DNA from: Anaerolineales bacterium
GTDB lineage: Bacteria > Chloroflexota > Anaerolineae > Anaerolineales > Villigracilaceae
NCBI GenBank assembly: GCA_030583885.1
Contig: CP129480.1
Span: 3,908,714 to 3,972,713 of the forward strand
Direction: 5' to 3'
Length of the DNA stretch: 64,000 bases
The position numbers were made by a program, and so were the translations under genes. This document shows positions 59,711 through 64,000 of the stretch, piece by piece (the stretch's first letter is position 1; every line of letters begins with the position of its first letter). The notes under the pieces are model-generated. The model ran no database searches, was not told where the DNA came from, and saw nothing but the letters and a program-made list of their open reading frames with translations.

Positions 59711-59840
59711 CACTCGTGAACTCCAATTAACTGAAATGTAAGCTGGATTATACAAGTGAATGGTCAAGTTGGCAACCCTGCCATATCGCATTTTGATTTA
59801 AGATGAAACACGCGTTATAATCACGGGCTGGAGTAAATCA

Positions 59841-60941
59841 ATGCCCGCCATTTTTCCCTTCACTGCCATCGTTGGACAGGAGCGCATGAAACGCGCTCTT
59901 ATTCTGAATGCCGTTGATACCCGCATAGGCGGCGTACTGATCCGCGGCGAACGCGGCACAGCCAAATCCACTGCGGCAAGAGCATTAGCCGCGTTGCTTC
60001 CCAAAGTGCAGATCGTGCAGGAGTGCCGCTTCGGGTGTGATCCCGACAAGCCCGCCACCTGGTGTACTGAATGCAAGGAACGCGCCTCGTCCAATAAAAA
60101 ACTTCCCACTGCCGAGCGCACCACACCCTTTATCAACCTGCCCGTCTCCGCCACCGAAGACCGCGTGGTCGGCACGCTGGATATCGAAAAAGCCATTCAA
60201 AAGGGCGAACGCCATTTCGAGCCGGGCGTGCTCGCTTCCGCCAACCGCGGCCTGCTTTACATCGACGAAGTCAACCTGCTCGACGACCATGTGGTGGACA
60301 TCCTGCTCGACTCAGCCGCCATGGGCGTAAACACGGTCGAACGCGAGGGCATTTCCTTTGCCCATCCGGCGCGCTTCATTCTTGTCGGGACGATGAATCC
60401 TGAAGAGGGAGATCTGCGCCCTCAATTGCTGGACCGCTTCGCCCTCTCGATGGACATTGTCGGCATCCGCGACGCACGCGAACGCATGACCATCATGGAA
60501 CGCAATATCGCCTTTGAAAAGGATGCGGAAGCCTTCCGCAAGCACTGGCTTCCCAAGGAAGAAGAACTCTCGAAGAAGATCGCCCGCGCGCGTGAACTCG
60601 TGGAACAGGTCACCTACACCAGCCGCGACCTGCTCTCCATCGCCGCATTGACCGCTTCGCTCAATGTGGACGGCCACCGCGCCGACCTCGTCATCCTCAA
60701 AGCCGCGCGCGCCGAAGCCGCCTTTGAAGGCAGGACGAAGATCAATGATCACGACATCGCTCTCGCCGCCGAACTGGCGCTGCCACACCGTATCAAACGC
60801 ACACCCTTCCAGCAGGCTGAAATGACCACCGAACAATTGCAGGAACGCATCGAGCAGCTGGCCGGTCAGTCCATGCCAAGCGAAGCGGATGATGAATCCG
60901 AAAGCGAACAGGACGGCGAAACCGAGGAAAAAAAAACTTAA
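59841..60941 (+). CDS. BchI/ChlI-type AAA+ chelatase subunit, frame 0 of a chelatase pair
   Basis: 366 residues. Mg/Co-chelatase small-subunit AAA+ ATPase: IVGQERMKRALILNAVD, Walker A GERGTAKSTAARAL, Walker B GLLYIDEVNLLDD, sensor region GTMNPEEGDLRPQLLDRFAL, and a C-terminal lid ending in an acidic stretch (ESEQDGETEEKKT). The frame ends right after an A9 run (60928-60936). In the -1 frame the acidic linker continues into the VWA half, so the full protein of about 687 residues is BchI-BchD-like (see 60935-61903). Confidence 0.92.
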   Translation: MPAIFPFTAIVGQERMKRALILNAVDTRIGGVLIRGERGTAKSTAARALAALLPKVQIVQECRFGCDPDKPATWCTECKERASSNKKLPTAERTTPFINLPVSATEDRVVGTLDIEKAIQKGERHFEPGVLASANRGLLYIDEVNLLDDHVVDILLDSAAMGVNTVEREGISFAHPARFILVGTMNPEEGDLRPQLLDRFALSMDIVGIRDARERMTIMERNIAFEKDAEAFRKHWLPKEEELSKKIARARELVEQVTYTSRDLLSIAALTASLNVDGHRADLVILKAARAEAAFEGRTKINDHDIALAAELALPHRIKRTPFQQAEMTTEQLQERIEQLAGQSMPSEADDESESEQDGETEEKKT

Positions 60942-61903
60942 AACTCGAAGATGAGCAGGAGGAAGGTCCGCAGCAGGGCAATCCCGAGCCCATGCAGCAG
61001 CAGGAAGTCTTTGCGAGTTCCAATGCGAATTGGTGGGACGGCGGACAAAAAGTGAAGGCAGGCGAGACCTTCCAGCCGCGCAGATTGAATACCCCGCTCG
61101 ATAAATTGACCAGAAAAAAGGCCGGCAGGCGGTCACTGACCAAAACCGAGCGCAAGCATGGCCGCTATATCAAAGCGCGCCCCGCGGGCGAAAACCTCAC
61201 AGACATCGCCTTCGATGCCACCTTTCGCGCGGCGGCCCCTTTCCAAAAACAACGAACCGAAGAAAGAAAAAAATTAGCCTTTTCGATCAAGAAAGGTGAT
61301 TTACAACGCAAGGTCCGCATAAAGCGCGTGGCAAACCTTGTCCTTTTCCTTGTGGATGCTTCGTGGTCCATGGCGGTTGCCGAACGCATGAATGCCACGA
61401 AGGGCGCGATCCTTTCGCTGCTGACGGACGCCTATCAACGCCGCGACCGCGTCGGGCTCATCGTCTTTCAGAAGGACCGCGCCACATTGGTCTTGTCCCC
61501 AACCAATTCCATCCAACTTGCGCAGCGCGCCTTGATGGACATCCCCGTCGGCGGCAAGACGCCGCTCTCCGCGGGGTTGTTCATGGCACATGATGTGCTG
61601 ACCCATGAGAAACACATCCATCCGGACGTGGAACCGCTTCTGATCGTGTTGACCGACGGGGCGGGGAATGTATCCATTGGCACCCTGCCGCCGCAGGAGG
61701 AATCCTTCAAATTTGCGGAACTCATCGCGAACGAAAAGACGCGTTCCGTGGTCATCAACATGGAGCACGCCGCCTTCGACCAGGGTCTCGCCCAGCAACT
61801 GGCGGATCATCTCGAAGCGCCGTGCTATTCGCTCAGTGAATTGAAGGCGGAAAGTTTGTACAATGCGGTGGTGGATGAGATGTCCAAGCCGGCGAAGAAA
61901 TAA
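60935..61903 (+). CDS. BchD/ChlD-type VWA chelatase subunit, -1 frame
   Basis: VWA domain with the MIDAS motif DASWS in LVLFLVDASWSMAVAERM and, in the N-terminal linker, LEDEQEEGPQQGNPEPM. Read from the A9 run the region gives 322 residues joined to the frame-0 protein; from its own ATG at 60992 it would be 303 residues. The acidic linker running on across the frame change supports one chelatase made by -1 frameshifting. The metal (Mg or Co) and tetrapyrrole cannot be read here, and no other chelatase gene is nearby. Confidence 0.85.
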   Translation, partial: NLKLEDEQEEGPQQGNPEPMQQQEVFASSNANWWDGGQKVKAGETFQPRRLNTPLDKLTRKKAGRRSLTKTERKHGRYIKARPAGENLTDIAFDATFRAAAPFQKQRTEERKKLAFSIKKGDLQRKVRIKRVANLVLFLVDASWSMAVAERMNATKGAILSLLTDAYQRRDRVGLIVFQKDRATLVLSPTNSIQLAQRALMDIPVGGKTPLSAGLFMAHDVLTHEKHIHPDVEPLLIVLTDGAGNVSIGTLPPQEESFKFAELIANEKTRSVVINMEHAAFDQGLAQQLADHLEAPCYSLSELKAESLYNAVVDEMSKPAKK

Positions 61904-61913
61904 AATACCATGT

Positions 61914-62024
61914 CATTGCGAGGGGCGCCAGCCCCACAGCAATCTCATCCTATTGTTGGGATTGCTTCGCCGCCTGATTTCGATACGGACTTCGTCCTAC
62001 TCAACCAACGGCCGCTCGCAATGA
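61914..62024. repeat. Interspersed repeat copy after the chelatase gene
   Basis: GTCATTGCGAGGGGCGCC, GGATTGCTTCGCCGC, TTTCGATACGGACTTCGTCC and GCCGCTCGCAATGA; closest to the copy at 33785-33851. It fills most of 61904-62030. Confidence 0.65.
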
Positions 62025-62030
62025 TATTTT

Positions 62031-63452
62031 TTACGAATCAAACCCCAGCCCCAAGGCATCCAGAGTTTTCAACCAGAGATTTCTGCGCCCGCCGTTTTTG
62101 TCGGCCTGATCGAGCGACCAGCGCGTGAAGTTGATAATTGGCGAACGGAAGGGTTCGGGCGGAAAGAGAAACGGTTTGGTTTTCACCATTTGCAAGTCAG
62201 TGCGTTCGGTCTTTTTATCATCAAGCAAATCAAGCATCACTTGTGCGCCAAAGCGGGATGCGCCCACACCCAACCCTGTGTAACCCATTGCATACGCAAC
62301 GTTACCGCCGTACGTTTTGCCCCAAAAGGCTGTGTAACGCGAACAGGTATCGATCACGCCGCCCCAGGCGTGCGTGAAACGGAGTCCTTCGAGCTGGGGA
62401 AAGGTCTGGAAGAAGTGCTCCGCCAAAAGTCCGAAGGAGGCGGGGCGGTTTTCGAGGTGCGGTGCGACACCGTTATTCCGATAGTAGATGGCGTCGTATC
62501 CGCCCCACAGAATGCGCCCATCCGCCGTCATCTGCGAATAATGGAATTGATTGCCGTTGTCGCTCAGCCCTTCGCGCCCGTGCCAGCCGATGGAGTCGCG
62601 CTGCGACTTTGAAAGCGGCTCGGTCATCAGCACATAATCGTAAACAGGCACGACATAAAACGATAGCCGTTTAAGCAAAGGCGGGAAGGCATTGGTTGCA
62701 AGCGCAACCCGTTTGGCTTCGACTTCGCCACGCGGGGTTTTAAGGAGGACGTGCTTCGCGACACGCTTCTCTTCCAACGCCCTAACCTGCGTGCTCTCAT
62801 ACAAGCGGACTCCAAGGCTCAGGCATGCCCGCCTCAAACCCCACGCAAGTTTGGCGGGATCGATCATCGCAATGGACGGGTCATGAATGGCGGCGAGAAA
62901 TGAAGGGGAATGGATGCGCTTGCGAGCCTCACTCTGTTCGAGAAATCGAATCTGCAACCCGTACTGCGCGGACTCTTCGGCTTCCTCGCGCAGTTCTTCA
63001 ATCTGATATTCCTCGTTGGCGATATTGATCTCGCCCGAACGGATGAAATCGCACTCGATGTTGAACTCTTTGATGGTCGCTTCGATACCGTCGAGATTTT
63101 GGTCGCCGAGTTGAATCAGTTTGGCAAGTTCCTTTTCCCAGCGATTCCTGCCGTTCTGAAAAGAATGCGTCAGCGATGCGGCACAGAACCCGCCGTTGCG
63201 TCCGCTCGCACCGATCGCCACTTCCCCCGCTTCGAGCAGGACGACATCACGGTCCGGGTCGGCTTGCTTGGCCTGCAAAGCCGTCCACAGACCGGTAAAG
63301 CCCCCGCCGATGACGGCAAGGTCGGTTTGGATTTTAGCTGTCAGAGACGGGGCGTTTTCCGGCTTGTCGGGGTTATCCAGCCAGAAGGGGATCAAATTCA
63401 CATCCGCGACCGCTTTAAGGCTTTCAGGGCGCGGCGTGTTCGAGAAAAACAT
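62031..63452 (-). CDS. FAD-dependent oxidoreductase, DadA/PuuB type
   Basis: 473 residues. Rossmann FAD motif LAVIGGGFTGLWTALQA (about 36-52), VLLEAGEVAIGASGRNGGF and a C-terminal TGLGVGASRFGAQVMLDLL. It resembles gamma-glutamylputrescine oxidase-like and glycine/D-amino-acid oxidase enzymes that oxidise amines; the substrate is unknown. ATG 63452 has GGAG 5 bases upstream; an upstream in-frame start at 63563 is rejected because it overlaps the divergent promoter. Divergent from the 63637 gene. Confidence 0.88.
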   Translation of the reverse strand: MFFSNTPRPESLKAVADVNLIPFWLDNPDKPENAPSLTAKIQTDLAVIGGGFTGLWTALQAKQADPDRDVVLLEAGEVAIGASGRNGGFCAASLTHSFQNGRNRWEKELAKLIQLGDQNLDGIEATIKEFNIECDFIRSGEINIANEEYQIEELREEAEESAQYGLQIRFLEQSEARKRIHSPSFLAAIHDPSIAMIDPAKLAWGLRRACLSLGVRLYESTQVRALEEKRVAKHVLLKTPRGEVEAKRVALATNAFPPLLKRLSFYVVPVYDYVLMTEPLSKSQRDSIGWHGREGLSDNGNQFHYSQMTADGRILWGGYDAIYYRNNGVAPHLENRPASFGLLAEHFFQTFPQLEGLRFTHAWGGVIDTCSRYTAFWGKTYGGNVAYAMGYTGLGVGASRFGAQVMLDLLDDKKTERTDLQMVKTKPFLFPPEPFRSPIINFTRWSLDQADKNGGRRNLWLKTLDALGLGFDS

Positions 63453-63556
63453 GGGAGCTCCGATTTTCCCCATCCTGCCCGGAAGGCAGAGGGGCGCAAG
63501 GTCATTGATTTTCTGCAAGTGTAACGGGGGATGGAAGAAAGTGTCAAATTCCCCTC

Positions 63557-63613
63557 TTGACATTTTAGAACAAATATTCTAAAATACTGCATACATTTAG
63601 AACACAAGTTCTA
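63557..63613 (+). promoter_or_regulatory. Promoter with two LexA-like boxes before the 63637 gene
   Basis: TTGACA (63557-63562), 17-bp spacer, TAAAAT (63580-63585). The dyad TTTAGAA-CAAATA-TTCTAAA (63564-63583) fills the spacer and overlaps the -10, and TAGAAC-ACAA-GTTCTA (63598-63613) follows. The second matches GAAC-N4-GTTC exactly. The layout is typical of a repressed promoter; the repressor is inferred. Confidence 0.7.
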
Positions 63614-63636
63614 TATCATTCGACAAGGAGGTCGAA

Positions 63637-64000
63637 ATGAACACATACCGTCGTAATCCGCTGGGAACCGGCTTAAGAAACCTGTGGAACAGCATCGTCC
63701 ACAACCGCCAGTTCAATCGCGGTGCCGCCTGGGGCATGATGATCATCGCCGCCCTGCTGGCATTCGAGATCTTTAACTTCAGCGCCACACGACACGCCCT
63801 GCTGGATATGCTCGGCAACCTGGAGTTTGCAGGCTTCCGCTGGGCAAGCATCCTCGCCATTGCATTCTGCGGCATAGACTTTGCCGGCATCGCGCGTATC
63901 TTCACCCCCGAACAGGGGCGCGACGAACCCGCCGAGGTCTACTATCTCTTTGGGGCATGGCTGCTCGCCGCAGGTTTTAACGCCATGCTGGTCTGGTGGA
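63637..64000 (+). CDS. Membrane protein, 5' part (cut at window end)
   Basis: The first 121 residues are visible and the frame is open to base 64000. About three membrane helices (about 31-47, 72-92, 105-121) after an Arg-rich start (MNTYRRNPLGTGLRNLWNS). AAGGAGGT lies 5 bases before ATG 63637. The LexA-like boxes suggest damage-inducible expression. Family not recognised. A minus-strand frame here (63597-63905) is a shadow. Confidence 0.75.
   Translation, partial: MNTYRRNPLGTGLRNLWNSIVHNRQFNRGAAWGMMIIAALLAFEIFNFSATRHALLDMLGNLEFAGFRWASILAIAFCGIDFAGIARIFTPEQGRDEPAEVYYLFGAWLLAAGFNAMLVWW

Noticed and set aside
63597..63905. Minus-strand frame of 102 codons at the window end
   Set aside because: It opposes a plus-strand gene with a perfect ribosome-binding site and promoter that runs off the window.

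Overview
The window reads as a chromosomal segment of a Chloroflexota bacterium, most likely class Anaerolineae. This is inferred from gene families and style: Thr/Pro-rich lipoproteins, a beta-helix/sortase fusion, DUF6159 and NBR1-Ig proteins, a MEMO1 protein and an EtfAB-linked membrane Fe-S oxidoreductase. There is no rRNA or ribosomal marker beyond S1 to confirm it. Most of the window is ordinary housekeeping sequence with two insertion sequences and several regulatory elements.

Layout. 1-4.9 kb: the SbcC C-terminus (cut by the window edge), a glycosyltransferase, a PCu(A)C copper chaperone, nitrite reductase NrfHA and a DUF6174 lipoprotein. 4.9-13.2 kb: a Crp-type regulator, a phosphoribosyltransferase, a DUF6159 membrane protein, a HAMP protein without an output domain, PriA, a MEMO1-family protein and an aminotransferase. 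13.2-22.4 kb: a membrane Fe-S oxidoreductase, an FGE-like protein, a 1034-residue beta-helix protein ending in a sortase domain, EtfAB and small proteins. 22.6-30.1 kb: tRNA-Leu(CAG), an IS5-type element, gyrA, birA, a LysM/M23 peptidase and rho. 30.1-36.9 kb: an rrf2-cydA-cydB-cydDC operon for cytochrome bd. 37.1-41.2 kb: a c-di-GMP riboswitch upstream of a small secreted protein, a SipW-like signal peptidase and an RTX-type secreted protein, split by an IS630 element. 41.3-50.1 kb: a CoA-binding protein, an SLC13 transporter, recA and an M23/beta-propeller lipoprotein operon. 50.2-64 kb: a repeat-bearing intergenic region, an MFS exporter, divergent serC/serA, DUF1015, a dipeptidase, rpsA, a BchI/BchD-type chelatase pair joined by an A9 frameshift site, an FAD oxidoreductase and a cut-off membrane protein behind a LexA-like promoter.

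How the parts connect. NrfHA and the cyd operon each carry a TGTGA-N6-TCACA-like site about 30 bp upstream of the -10 element, that is near -41.5. The Crp-type regulator at 4.9 kb has the recognition-helix pattern (RExxxR) that reads TGTGA, so oxygen or nitrite respiration is probably co-regulated. EtfAB and the Fe-S oxidoreductase probably feed electrons to the quinone pool that cytochrome bd and NrfHA use.

The most unusual locus is 37.1-41.2 kb. A textbook c-di-GMP-I aptamer with a terminator precedes a secreted-protein/SipW-type peptidase/Ca-binding-protein cluster, which suggests c-di-GMP control of a surface or matrix export system. The IS630 copy landed exactly in the stop codon of the first secreted protein. 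Second in interest is the LPATG-plus-sortase fusion at 16.4-19.5 kb.
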